Below, piece by piece: positions 48,480 through 60,215 of a DNA stretch of 64,000 nt (its first letter is position 1; each line of letters starts with the position of its first letter). The stretch is from the NCBI GenBank assembly GCA_028023455.1, contig JAQFVV010000354.1, forward strand, positions 248,001-312,000, read 5' to 3'. Source of the stretch: Epiperipatus broadwayi. Its lineage: Eukaryota; Onychophora; Udeonychophora; Euonychophora; Peripatidae. The translations under genes and the position numbers were made by a program. The notes beneath the pieces are model-generated. The model worked only from the letters and a program-made list of their open reading frames with translations. It was not told where the DNA came from and made no database searches.

Positions 48480-50262
48480 TTTTTTTTGTTTACAAAGTTT
48501 ACTTTCTTTCGTTTCTGAATTATTTTTCCCAAATAATATTTTTGACAATGGGATAATAAGAGTTGTTTTTTTAATTTTTATTGACAAGAGGGTCTTTTTT
48601 GGTGTGTGTTCAAATAGTAATTTGCATTTTTTTTAAAAATAGTATTACTGTTTTTGTAAAATTGGATTGACAAAATTCAAGAGAGAATGGGTTTTTTTGA
48701 TGTATCTTTAAATAATAATTTACGTTACTTTGATAGGTTTACATTTGATTTCCGACAACAATTAGTGGGAGGGGTGTTTTTGTGTATGATTAAATAATAA
48801 TTTACATTACTTTTATAGGTTTACATTTGATTGCCGACAATTATTGGGAGAAGTGTTTTTTTCATGTGTGTGTGTGTTTTAAATAAAAATTTGAGTTACT
48901 TTTATTGGTATACATTTGATTGACAACCAATTTGACTTCCTTTCATTTATAAATTATGGTTTTGGTTCTACAAATAAATATTTTTGACAATGGGACAATA
49001 ATAGTTGTTGTTTGTTTAATTTTTATTGACAAGAGGGTGTTTTTTGGTGTAGGTTCAAATAGTAATTTGGGTTACATTTAAATAATAAGTTATGGTCTTA
49101 CTTTTATTGTTTTACATTTGATTGACACTAATTATTGGGAGGGGTGTTTTTTTGTGTATGATTGTAGACAACAATTATTGGGAGAAGGGGTGTAACATTT
49201 AAAGAATAGTTTACATTACTTTTAGTGGTGGTGTACATTTGATTGACAATAATTAGTGAGAGGGGTGGGTGTTTTGGGGTGATGATTAAATACTAATTTA
49301 CATTCCTTTTATTTTACATTTGTTTCCAACAACAATTATTGGGAGAAAGGGGTTGTTTTTTTTGTGTATGGTTAAATAAAAATTGAAGTTACTTTTATTT
49401 GTTACATTTGATTGACAACCGATTTGACTTTCTTTTTTTTTTCATTTATAAATTATGGTTTTGGTTTCCCCAAAACCTAATATTTTTGACAATGGGACAA
49501 TAATAGTTGTTGTTTCTTTCATTTTTATTGACAAGAGAGTCTTTTTTGGTGTATGTTTAAATAGTAATTTGGGTTATGTTTAAAAAATAATTGGTTTGCC
49601 TTACTTTTAGTGCTTTACATTTGATTGCTGACAACAATTAGTGGGAGGGGTGTTTTTGTGTACGATTAAAGAATAATTTACATTACTTTTATTTTTTACA
49701 TTTGATTGCCAACAAAAATTATTGGGAGAAAGGGTTTGAATTTTTTTTTGTTTGTGTGTATGTTTAAATCAAAATTTAAGCTACTTTTATTGGTTACCAT
49801 TTGATTGACAACTGATTTGACTTTCTTTTTTTCGTTTATAAGTTATTTGGGTTTTTGCAAATAATATTTGGTTTGACAATGGGGCAATAATAGTTGTTTC
49901 TTTAATTTTTATTGACAAGAGCAAGTATTTTTTGGTGTATGTTCAAATAGTAATTTGGGTTATGTTTAAATAATAATTTACAGTCTTACATTTATTGGTT
50001 TACATTTGATTGCCAACAATAATTAGTGGGAGGGTTTTTTTTCTATATGATTAAAGAATAATTACCATTCCTTTTATTTGACCATTTGATTGCCGATGAC
50101 AACAATTATTGCGAGAAGCAGGGTTTTTTGGGCTATATTTAAATAAAAATTTTAGTTACTTCTTTTATTTTATATTTGATTGCCAATGACAACAATTATT
50201 GGAGGAAGGGATGTATGTTTAAATAAAAATTGAAGTTACTTTTATTTTTTACATTTGATGAA
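48480..50262 (+). repeat. Complex tandem array with higher-order structure
   Basis: The basic unit is about 85-95 bp: TTACTTTTATTGGTTTACATT, TGATTGCCGACAACAATTA, TTGGGAGAAGGGGTGTTTTT, then GTGTATGTTTAAATAATAAT. Interspersed in it is a longer block (TTTGACTTTCTTTCATTTATA, AATTATGGTTTTGG, TATTTTTGACAATGGGACAA, TAATAGTTGTTG, ATTTTTATTGACAAGAG). The TTTGACAATGGG motif recurs near 48541, 48982, 49484 and 49872, so the higher-order period is about 390-500 bp. The array is strongly strand-asymmetric (T/G rich on the plus strand) with no open frame. Confidence 0.85.
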
Positions 50263-50855
50263 GGCCATTTGGAATTCCTCAAACAAGCTGCCCTTTACGA
50301 AGTGAACATTTCCATTGGCAACAACGAGACTTACAAATGAAAGTCAAAAGAAGTTTTTGGACCTCAAATTTGCATATATTTGCTGCACAACCCAATCTTT
50401 TCTTTCAGCAGCAGAATGTTTTTTTTTTGCTGTAGAAATATTCCAGTGCCAGCTTCTGGGTCTGGCAATTCCCATCTTTTTAAGTTTTCTGTCTTGGAAT
50501 TAGCCATCTTTTTGGTCTCGAAAAATTTCTCACTAAAACGTGACTCAAAGCATGATCATTAAAATTTTTTACGCTACACCACCCTAATTGAGAATTTAGG
50601 AGGATTACAGCTTTATGAGGAACAATCATGACACTGTTTAAATTGTTAAAAGGTAACAGTACATCAATTTGTCTTAAAAAAAGGCCCCAATGAAAATTTA
50701 AATAATTTTGACACGATCAACTTAACACACCCTTGTATGATATTGTTACATAAAATACATAACACAGCATTATGATGTAGTGCATGAACCAAATAACTAC
50801 GGCATTTTCCTCTGCTTTTAGCATCAGAAAAAGCCACACCATTAGCTGCTAAGCC
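50263..50855. other. GC-richer stretch, possible element fragment
   Basis: Less AT-rich than its surroundings, with overlapping short frames on the plus strand (50315-50562) and codon-like sequence on the minus strand. I recognise no domain. It may be the source or flank of the tandem array. Confidence 0.3.
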
Positions 50856-50991
50856 AAGTTAACACTCTTTCTAGGTTTTATCACAGAAAGAAGACTTAAC
50901 TCCGAGTTAACACTCTACCTTTTAGTGTAGAAAGAAGACTTAACTCTGACTTAACAATCTTTCTAGGATTTATTTTAGAAAGAATGCTTAA
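50856..50991. repeat. Three tandem hairpin units of about 45-50 bp
   Basis: Each unit has the form AGTTAACACTCTTTCT, a short loop, then AGAAAGAAGACTTAACT. Each is itself an inverted repeat able to fold, and three follow one another with 1-6 bp between them. The third unit is more diverged (TTAACAATCTTTCT and AGAAAGAATGCTTAA). Confidence 0.75.
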
Positions 50992-51083
50992 AGGCTTGGG
51001 TGCGGCCATGGAAACAGCATATTTCTAGAAATTTACTAGAAATAGCACCATCCCGTGGCTGACATGAAGGATCAGATGACAAC

Positions 51084-51296
<213 letters not shown>

Positions 51297-52000
51297 AATT
51301 ATAACACCTTGGAATGAAGACCTGCATTGATTTTAAGAAATTATTGTATATATTTCTTTTGAAAATCTTTGCCATGTTTAAGTTAAATATTTTGAACAGA
51401 AGCTTTGCACAGAATACCAGCTCATCAAATAAGTTGTATACATGTGTTTAACAGATAGCCAGTGCAGAGAAAGATGAAATTATTGAACTAAAGTTTGTTG
51501 TATTTTTTGTTTATTTTATTGTTTGTTTGTTTTTAAAAAAAAAGAACAGGAAAATATTTTATGCTATATTTTTCTTTATAAATGTGTGTAATACTGTTTG
51601 GTATAAAATATGCCAGGTAATTTAATTTATATAATTTTAGTCTTAATAGATTTATTAGAATGTGTAGACATCCTACCATTCTCAGGTATTATTACATTTG
51701 ATAAGTGTTTAATAAGTTAACATATATTTTAGTCATTTTTATCCCATGGAGATTTTCATATTGCACTGTTAGCTAATTTGTATATATGGTACTTTACCCA
51801 GTTATATGTAAAACAGCCCAAGAAGTTGTCAGAGGGTTTCCATTCATTTTTTTATATAAATGCTACACTAATAATAATCGTTAATATTTTTTTATATACA
51901 TACTGAAAATTAATTTTATCACACTTGATTCACAGTCTTTTAAAATGTCCACTAGCCACTATATTTTAATATTTTATTATGTGTGCACTGTACTTTTGCA
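51297..52000. other. AT-rich intergenic, nothing recognised
   Basis: No supported feature. Confidence 0.5.
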
Positions 52001-52215
52001 CCTCTTCATTTCTCATATTCATCTTTCATATCATTCTCATCATCTTCATTTCTCATATTCATCTTCCATTTTTCTTTTGTATCCATCTCACCTTTCTTTA
52101 TATTCTCACCTTCTCTCTTTTCATCATAATCACCATCATCTCTCCAATCTTTCTTTTTCCCTTTTTTACATCATTTCATATCATCTTTGATCATCACTGT
52201 TTACTAATCCCCCAT
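52001..52215 (+). repeat. Polypyrimidine-biased tract
   Basis: About 215 bases very rich in C and T on the plus strand, made of short motifs such as TCATTTCTCATATTCATCTT (twice, near 52004 and 52044) and ATCATC. It is a low-complexity pyrimidine tract. Overlapping Ser/His/Phe-rich frames here are products of the bias. Confidence 0.7.
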
Positions 52216-53560
52216 CTCCCTATTTAGGTTACAATATATATACATATATTGAAACAGACACGCTGTTTCATGTATATGTTTAGAACCCCCCCTTCAAATT
52301 AAAATGACATAGGTTAATGCCAAGTCAGTCTAATAATATTTTTAAAAAAGACTAATAATATTTTAAGGAAAACTAAATATTTTAAAGAAGAAGAAATAAT
52401 GAAATTTGACCGCAATTAAAAATGATAATTTGGTAAAATTAAAAGGTAAAGCAAATACATTTAATTTGCAATTAAAAAAAGTATAAATCTTTTTTTATTA
52501 AAATTCATAAATTCAAGTTAAAAACCAACTAAATAGAAATCTTTAAACATTAAAACTCAGAATGAATAAAACTACTAAGGCAGAATAACTATAGTATAAA
52601 TTAAAGGTGCCAAGTCACCATGCCACAGGCAAGAAAAATTAAGATTCGAAAACACACGTAAGACAGATAATTGAAAATAGTCATTAATTAAAAGTCTGTT
52701 CCCTCCCAAAAGAAATCTGTCCAATGATCTAGGGAATTAAAAAATGTGGATAAGGATGTCACAGCCACCAATGGGAAAAAAGAACATGTAAGGTGAATCC
52801 ATTTATCAAAGAGAAACAAATCTGGAAAATCAGTAGAATATTATTATTGATTGATTCAGAGACAAGATCTGTTATTTTAGACACAAGATTTAGCTACTAG
52901 ACTACAAAAAAGTGACTTAATGGAACCATCAAACAGCCTAATGAAAAATCATCCTAATATGACAGTAGACTAGACCACTTGTCCTCTCTCAAGCTTTGCC
53001 TAGAAGTTTTAATGTGCTATTCAGCTTCAGGACAGATGCCCAGTTATTTAGTAATGCATTAATAAACAAAGACATGAATTTCAAGGTAAGCAATTAGATA
53101 GTGGATTCATTTTATTCTTTCTTAAATACTATATCTTGTGTTGGGAGTGAAAGTATTCATTTATTATTAACACTCATAAAAAGCGCATGCACAATAGCTT
53201 GGAAAGGCTGATTTTAAATGTAAAACAAAAGAGACAAAATTTTATATTATTAGTCTTAAGAAAAGTTTTTACAATCAATTATTAACTCCAGTCAAAATCT
53301 GATGATGGTTTTTTATCTTTATTTAAAATGAAAACAAGAAATGAAAATTATTACTTAATTACATACACTCACACACATATATGTGTTATATGTGTCATTA
53401 GTTAAACGCTAAATATTTCATAAAATTTAAGATATGTTCAAATAATAGAAATACTTCTAATAATAATTGTAATAGTTATTTTAAATGAACCAGCTAAATA
53501 AAAATGTCAGTTACAAAGATCAAAGATATGGTAAAAATAATAAAATGCTATATGAACCAT
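52216..53560. other. AT-rich intergenic, one GTTACA-(TA)n junction
   Basis: GTTACA at 52228-52233 runs into a short TA-rich tract (52234-52250), as at other element edges in this window. No gene is recognised. Confidence 0.45.
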
Positions 53561-54330
53561 AAATGGTTATGTGCATGTTATCTTAATAAAATAATAAATC
53601 ATATGTGTATAAATATATGCCTATACTTGATTGGATTACAAATGCTCCACAAACCTGGAATTGCTGATATTACTTGCTTATCTACCTATAATGATTTTTA
53701 AAAATAATAAAATGAAATGCTCCACAAACCTGGAATAATAATTGTAATACTGATATTATCTGTACATCTATTCAAAATGTTTCTCCAGACCCGGAATAAA
53801 TGATTACAAACATTTATGTATTAATATAATATGTATACCTACCTGAAATGCTTTCACATACCTGGAATAATAATTGCAAGACTGATATTATCTATACATC
53901 TACTCAAAATGTTTCTACAGACCCAGAATAAATGATAACAATCATTTATGTATTAATTGTATATGTCTACCCACCTGAAATGCTTTCACATACCTGGAAG
54001 AATAATTGCAATACTGATATTATTTGTACATCTACTTGAAGTGCTTTTATAGACTTGAAATCAATAGTTTAAAAACCTTTATATATAAATTGTGCATGTG
54101 TACCTGCTTAAAATGCTTCTACAGAACTGGAATAAATGGTTAAAACATTTGCATATTAATTGTATATGTATATCTACCTGAAATTCTTCTATCAACATCA
54201 GAATATAATTATGAATACATTTATTATATGAATCCCTATCTGAAATGCTTCTATCAGCATCAAAATGTGATTATCAATACTTATATATTAATTGTATGTG
54301 TATATCTATCTGAAACACATCTTTAGACTT
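53561..54330. repeat. Degenerate tandem array, unit about 65-70 bp in pairs of about 135 bp
   Basis: The motif TACCTGAAATGCTTCYACAGACCTGGAATAA, then a variable AT-rich part with CATTTATGTATTAATTGTAT, recurs about ten times. Alternate units carry GCAATACTGATATTATCTGTACATCTA. Divergence is moderate in the first half and high in the second. Confidence 0.8.
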
Positions 54331-54798
54331 TTTTCAATCATGTGAACTAAAACATGAGTTTTTGTTTCAATAACCTACCTGAAATTTCTAGACTTCTTCT
54401 CATTATATGAACTATATTAGAAGGACTTGCTAATGAGTATTAAATAAAATTGTTGTAACTTAAAATTAATCTAATTGTTCAATTCTATTTTGCATCACGA
54501 GTCATTCATTGCATCTAGGTCACAAGAATCTCCTGCCTCCTGAGCTATGTTCAGCATAACCAGACAATGGTAAGTAAGGTTGTAGTGAGATGGAACTCTA
54601 GTGGCACAATTTGGGAAACCAAACACATAAATTTCTAGATGCTTCAAATCTCTATGGTGCTACATCCTCTGATGAGCAGGAAATAATGATGTAGGTGGGG
54701 TGACATCTGCATTGGGGAATGCCAATCGATAGTTCCTTCCCTGCAATATGCTCATCAGGAAATAAAACCAATGAAGAGTGGGGTTGGTCATGCATCCA
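54331..54798. other. Intergenic, slightly GC-richer, unassigned
   Basis: Non-repetitive segment 54490-54790 with a pair of opposed GCTCATCAGG/CTGATGAGCAGGAAATAA motifs. It ends at GTTACA (54799), so it may be the end of an unrecognised element. Confidence 0.3.
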
Positions 54799-54812
54799 GT
54801 TACAATATATAT

Positions 54813-56209
54813 TGTAATGTTTTTCATGTTTTAGTAGATCTGGTAGGCCTTCACCTTCTTTTCACACCCTATAAGTGAACGTTAATCAAACTGGATAAGA
54901 AAATATCTTGTTCATATTCCTAAAAAATATAGCTATATTTCCTGATTAACTGGCCTACTAATTATTATGACAGGAATTGCTGATGAAGCTAGTTTTAATT
55001 TGTAAGAGGGCCCCATAGTCAATAGACTCCTAACGTCTTCATATCCCATAATTTTGATGCAAGTATGTAAAAAATTGGGGTTATGCTTTTTCGTAACTTT
55101 ATTTTTTTAGTGGGTATTATTCCTGGGGCTTAACGATCACATATTGGAAAAGGTAAATTATATACTCAAATCCTAATAAACTAACATTAATAAATTTAAA
55201 AAGATTAATAATGCACAATAAAAAGTTGATATTAGAAATAAATATTTTATTTTAACAAATTAAAATATTTAAGATAAATTACTAATAAGTTGGGAATACT
55301 ACATGAATGCTAATCCAGGCATGAATCAATTAATTAAAACAGTTTACATTATACTTAGATTTCATAGGTAAACAAAAGTCTTTTGAATAATAAAATTTAA
55401 TGTCTCTATCAGGGTTTGCAAATGCTTAATTTAGTCCCAATCGGGAATAGTTAATCTTAGCTTACCAGTAAGTTTAGTAAGTTTACAAAGATTGTTGATT
55501 ACCATGCAAAGTTTTTCATGAGGTAGAATTAGCTCGTGGCCATTAGTTTTAAACTGATCTTGATCCTGGTTCTAAAGGCTAGTTGTGAAAGCCTTTCTGG
55601 GATTGATGGTCTTTATGATGAATGATGTCAAAGCTTCAGAACACTCTAGCATGAAGAATTATTTCAGCATAGAGTGGTCCTGGATTTCAAGATCCAGGAT
55701 TTCAAGATCCAGGACCAGCCAAAAGAAAAACAGACAAGACCTTGATCACACTGGTATTCTTTCTTTTATACTAGAGGTCCAGTTTTCAGACTTCTGCACA
55801 TATTTTCTTTTATCCTTTTATAAACATACAAGATAATAATCTTGTACATTCTTTTTTAAATTTAAGTTCCAAACTCTTTTTTTAAACATAATTCTGCCAT
55901 CTTTAATCAGAGTTAGAAAGATTTTACTAATTGAAATCTGTCTGTGGAATTCTTTCTTTTGTTTAGTTTATATGGATTAATAATCTGAATGTCTTTTATA
56001 TTTTCAATTTTAACTTTTATTTTTAATCACATAAAAAAAAACAAGAATGAAAAATGTAACTTTCATTGAACGTTTTAAGAAAAAAAAAATTACACAAACT
56101 AAAAAAAAAAAATTATAATGTGTCAATTTAAAGGATCTTTAAATTTCTTTTTAGGTTTTAAATATTTAAAATGCAAATATCTTTGGACCATCTATTCGTA
56201 GATGGTACT
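54813..56209 (-). mobile_element. Diverged solo LTR related to the 32.3-35.5 kb element
   Basis: Starts TGTAATG and ends GGTACT within (TA)n on both sides. Order and sequence follow the LTRs at 32.3-35.5 kb: AAGGTAAATTATAT, TTAACAAATTAAAATAT, CACAAGAGTCTTTTGAA-like, CTTACCAGTAAG (cf. CTTACCGGTAAG), then a TATAAAA box on the minus strand (55764-55770) and CTTCTGCRCATAT, TCTGCCATCTTTAAT, TAACTTTCATTG. No partner LTR is in the window, so it is solo or truncated. It is clearly older than the pair. Confidence 0.8.
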
Positions 56210-56237
56210 ATATATATATATATATATATCACTCCTC

Positions 56238-56351
56238 ATATATAATAGTTGAAGATAGTGAAGTCAATTTATATGAACTGTGCTTATCCAGGGCAGTAAT
56301 TGGATACTATTTAATTTTTTGTAACAGGATTTAAACCTGGCTACTGTTACA
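56238..56351. mobile_element. Short (TA)n-bounded element, copy A
   Basis: About 113 bp from AATAGTTGAAGATAGTGAAG to GGCTACTGTTACA, immediately followed by (TA)n. The 3' part, GTAACAG...CTGTTAC, can form a 7-bp-stem hairpin. Copies B and C lie at 59903-60197 in the same orientation. The sequence between is AT-rich with ATTGGATACTATTTAATT. Confidence 0.8.
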
Positions 56352-56659
56352 ATATATATATATATATATATATTGTAACCTAATGAAATGATCGTTCAAA
56401 AAAAAGATATTACCATACCTGAGTTGTCTACTATATATAAGAAATAATCATAAATTCAAAAATTAAATGATGATCAAAAGATATTATTATATCTGAGTAA
56501 AGGAGTCCAATATCAAAATTAAAGGTTGATCAAATTATTAATAACCAGTATTATATGAAATCACGTGAAGTGAGTACACTAGTAATTCAATAAAATATAA
56601 CTCAGGTATACAGGCAGTAGGTTTTATCCACTTTCATTTCTTGGTTTGATGTTAAGTGC
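56352..56659. other. (TA)n tract and unassigned sequence
   Basis: A (TA)n tract followed by TTGTAACC (56374), which opens another possible element. No end is recognised. Confidence 0.4.
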
Positions 56660-56790
56660 ATGTTTAAACAAATACTAAGTGAATATGGTCTAGCAGGGCG
56701 CCACTAGATTATCTGAATCTAGACACGGTTATATCTGATAACCTTTCACATGTACCGGGTTTGAATCCCTTCTTGGTACTTTATTTCTAA
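56660..56790 (+). mobile_element. tRNA-like SINE candidate
   Basis: GGTCTAGCAGGGCGCCACTAG (A-box-like) is followed at tRNA-like spacing by CCGGGTTTGAATCCC, which differs from the B-box consensus by one base. Then come a short T-rich segment and AATAAAATGG. I found no target duplication. Confidence 0.4.
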
Positions 56791-58260
56791 TAAAATGGAA
56801 GATTTTGCTTTTTGAGCCATATCACTATAAGCACTAATATTTAGGTAAAAGTAAAACATCTTTAAACCAAAGTGGAGTATATTAGACATAAATCATTTCT
56901 CAGATCTTAGCATAACAAATGTGTTTCAATAGTTTTATAAGTTCACTAGCTCAGATTATATATAACTAATTTAGGATGGCAATTCACTCATCCTTGCATG
57001 AAATAGATGATGGGATGTGGTTATAATAATACTAAGAGATCACTAAATATTATAAAATCAATATTTATTTATGGCCTTTAAACAGTTAAACAGCTCATTA
57101 ATTAAAACGTTGATGACGATGATGATGATGATGATAATAATAACAATAATGACAAGGGTTTCAACTACAGCTCTAGGACTAAGCCTAAACATAAAACTAA
57201 ATTTTATAAAGAAATTCATAATTATTGCTTAATTTTAGCATATTTACTTATATCTTAAATAACTAATATTCAACCATTGATGATGATGAATAATCACACT
57301 TAACAAAGACTACAATTAATGAAATATATACGCCTCGTTTAATAAAACAAACTAATATTTATTACTACATTTCTAACATATACATAAAAATTTCTAGATA
57401 AATATGAAAATTGACATGAATAATAATAATAATAATTGATTATATAACAATCCTCAGATTAATTTTAAGTTCTTCCCCCTTTCCCTTCAAATGTATTTTG
57501 TATTAAGTTGGACGTCACATTGACCATGATTTTCACTCCATGAGAAAAATATTTCAAGAAAAAAAAATATTATCTGCTCATTAGCACACATACTTAAAAA
57601 TCCTACATGTAAATAGAATGTAAAAAAAAAAAATGTTAGTAAAATTGAAAGAGCAAGTTTTAGAAACAAGTTTTAAATTATTTTCTCCCCCCTCTCTTCT
57701 ACCTCTGAAATGCTATACTTAATTGAAACAAACTAATCTAATATTCTAATACTACTTGTTATTTCACATTCACTCACAATTATACACATATAAAATATCA
57801 TTATGTATGTGCGTGTTTTATCCCATAATAACAAAATATTATTAAAAACCAAAATAATAATAATATATCAGTTAAAACTAAAATCATAACACCATAAAAA
57901 AAAATTGTTTTACACATTAATATTTTTCATAACTGTAAAATTAATAAACAAATAATTTTCATACATTCAAGATCATTTATGAAGCTCAAAGTTATTATTA
58001 GTAAGACATTCTTGTTTTAATCGATCTGAATAGTCTTTAAAAGTTCTTTAAATAAAATATACCACTTTATTGCTAAAATGTTTATTAAGACTGATATCAT
58101 AAAGAAAATAGATATAAAAAGTCATATTACCGATCTTTTGTTTGTGGCGAATTTCCAAGGGTTCAAACTTGTCTTATATTTCTGCAGCTACTATGTGGGA
58201 ACAATCTCTTTCTTGAGGTGTATAACTATTTAATGATGATGACTCTATTGAGGTTATTTG
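56791..58260. other. AT-rich intergenic with (GAT)n
   Basis: A (GAT)n-like tract lies at 57110-57135. A GGGTTCAAACTTGTC motif (about 58159) resembles the one at 18452. No gene is recognised. Confidence 0.5.
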
Positions 58261-58680
58261 CTTTAGTGGACAATTTGGAAATCATTATATTAATTTTTCT
58301 TCTCTTCCTGTCAAGCATGTGGATGAAATACAGCAGTTGTTTTCCCATTTGTAAATTTTCTTGAGTTTAAAATCAGTTGTTGGAACAATTAATTGGACTT
58401 GATGATTAATATTTATCAGTAGATTAATTCATCTTCTTTGAATGCAGGTGAATGCTTTCTTCCTTCTTTGCTTTAGTGGATAATTTGGAAATCATTATAT
58501 TAATTTTTCTTCTCTTCCTGTCAAGCATGTGGATGAAATACAGCAGTTGTTTTCACATTTGTAAATTTTCTTGAGTTTAAAATCAGTTGTTGTAACAATT
58601 AATTGGACTTGATGATTAATATTTATCAGTAGATTAATTCATCTTCTTTGAATGCAGGTGAATGCTTTCTTCCTTCTATT
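58261..58680. repeat. Recent 210-bp tandem duplication
   Basis: CTTTAGTGGAYAATTTGGAA begins at 58261 and again at 58471. The 210-bp copies differ by only about three substitutions (C/T, C/A, G/T). No coding function is evident, although the second copy continues into a 70-codon frame. Confidence 0.95.
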
Positions 58681-59902
58681 AAAAACATCTTATTTATCTG
58701 GTCAGTTGAAAGGTGTAGAATATTATTTTAGACACATCTTTTCTTTCCTATGTGATGTGCAGCTTCCTCCAGATGGTCCGGAATCGATGGAACATACATA
58801 TAATTTTTCTAGCCTGCCATTTCTTATATTTTCAACATTCAAATTTGATAGTTTAATAATCTGAATCAATCACAATCCTTAATAATAATTCAAGACAGCT
58901 TTTTATATCCAATTTTTAGCTACCTTAACCAATCAGAGATAGCATCACTTGCTATTTTTGGACAAATTTGTTTTAATTAGATCTCTAATTTATTTTCAAC
59001 TAAATGATTTTTCAACTGAAAAGTTTAATCCTTTTTCCAGACACTTTTGTTTAAAAAAAAAAATAGACTCAATCCTTATTTCCTTTCTTTTCTTTTTTTT
59101 TTTTTTTTTAACATCCAGGTAACACTTCAAATCTTTGAGCTTCCTTCTTTAGATCTTGATAAGACAATTTCAAAAATTAGAGTTCTGACTCATTATAAGA
59201 TTCCAAAGTGAAACAATCATTTACAAAAAAAAATTGCTACAAAGATCGATATCTGATTAAACAGATTTCCTCTTTTAACAAACAATTGTACAAAAAAATA
59301 ATTTAACAGATTTAATACTTCCTTTTCTTTCAATATTTAGGAAATGTAAAATTTTGTATGTAATGTACACACATCCTTCATTCTTTCAAATCATTCATAA
59401 ACTAACCTTAAATAATATAATTGCTAGCTTAGTAATTATAACCCAATTATTTAATTAAATCTGTAACTTTTAAATCCCACTTATAATTAAAGAAAAGCAA
59501 AATAAAAGTATAGAATAAAATATTAGAATTGATCAAGCATAGGTTAGTTTTAAAGAAAGTTAAAATGTTTAATATTTGAAATATAAAACAATTAAATAAT
59601 TTACACATACATTGCCTATATGTATGCATTATAACTTTGCTTTTTAAAGAAAAATTAAATATTAAATAGTTTAAATGTGTGTATTACCTTTCTATCAACA
59701 CACAAACAAGTAAAGCATGTAATTGTTGACCCATTCTTTCTCTGTTTAAAGCTTTTAGAACTGGACCTTGTAGGGTTTAAACTTGGATGCCCTACAGCTT
59801 CATTTATGATTATATAAAAATGTGATGATGATTTTGTTTTACACTTTCTTACATGCACATTACTATAAATTTAGCTAGTGACTAAATTGTAATGGCACAA
59901 TA
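58681..59902. other. AT-rich intergenic, nothing recognised
   Basis: T-runs near 59090-59110. Short frames have no domain. Confidence 0.5.
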
Positions 59903-60012
59903 TATATAATAGTTGAAGATAGTGAAGTCAATTTATATGAACTGTGCTTATCCAGGGCAGTAATTGGATACTATTTAATTTTTTGTAACAGGATTTAAAC
60001 CTGGCTACTGTT

Positions 60013-60068
<56 letters not shown>

Positions 60069-60215
60069 TATATATATATATATATATATTAATATTGAAG
60101 ATAGTGAAGTCAATTTATATGAACTGTGCTTATCCAGGGCAGTAATTGGATACTATTTAATTTTTTGTAACAGGATTTAAACCTGGCTACTGTTACAATA
60201 TATATATATATATAT
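59903..60215. mobile_element. Short (TA)n-bounded element, copies B and C, around a long (TA)n tract
   Basis: Copy B (59903-60015) and copy C (60089-60197) are nearly identical to copy A. They lie in direct orientation, separated by about 73 bp of (TA)n with one GAGA interruption. Each ends GTTACAATATATAT. The array looks like a duplication through the (TA)n tract. Confidence 0.85.

Noticed and set aside
51945-52227. Two overlapping Ser/His/Phe-rich frames
   Set aside because: Both arise from the pyrimidine-biased tract; no domain and no codon preference.
54667-54790. Second hammerhead-like motif (CTGATGAGC)
   Set aside because: CTGATGA is present but no stem II followed by GAAA is found downstream at the required spacing.
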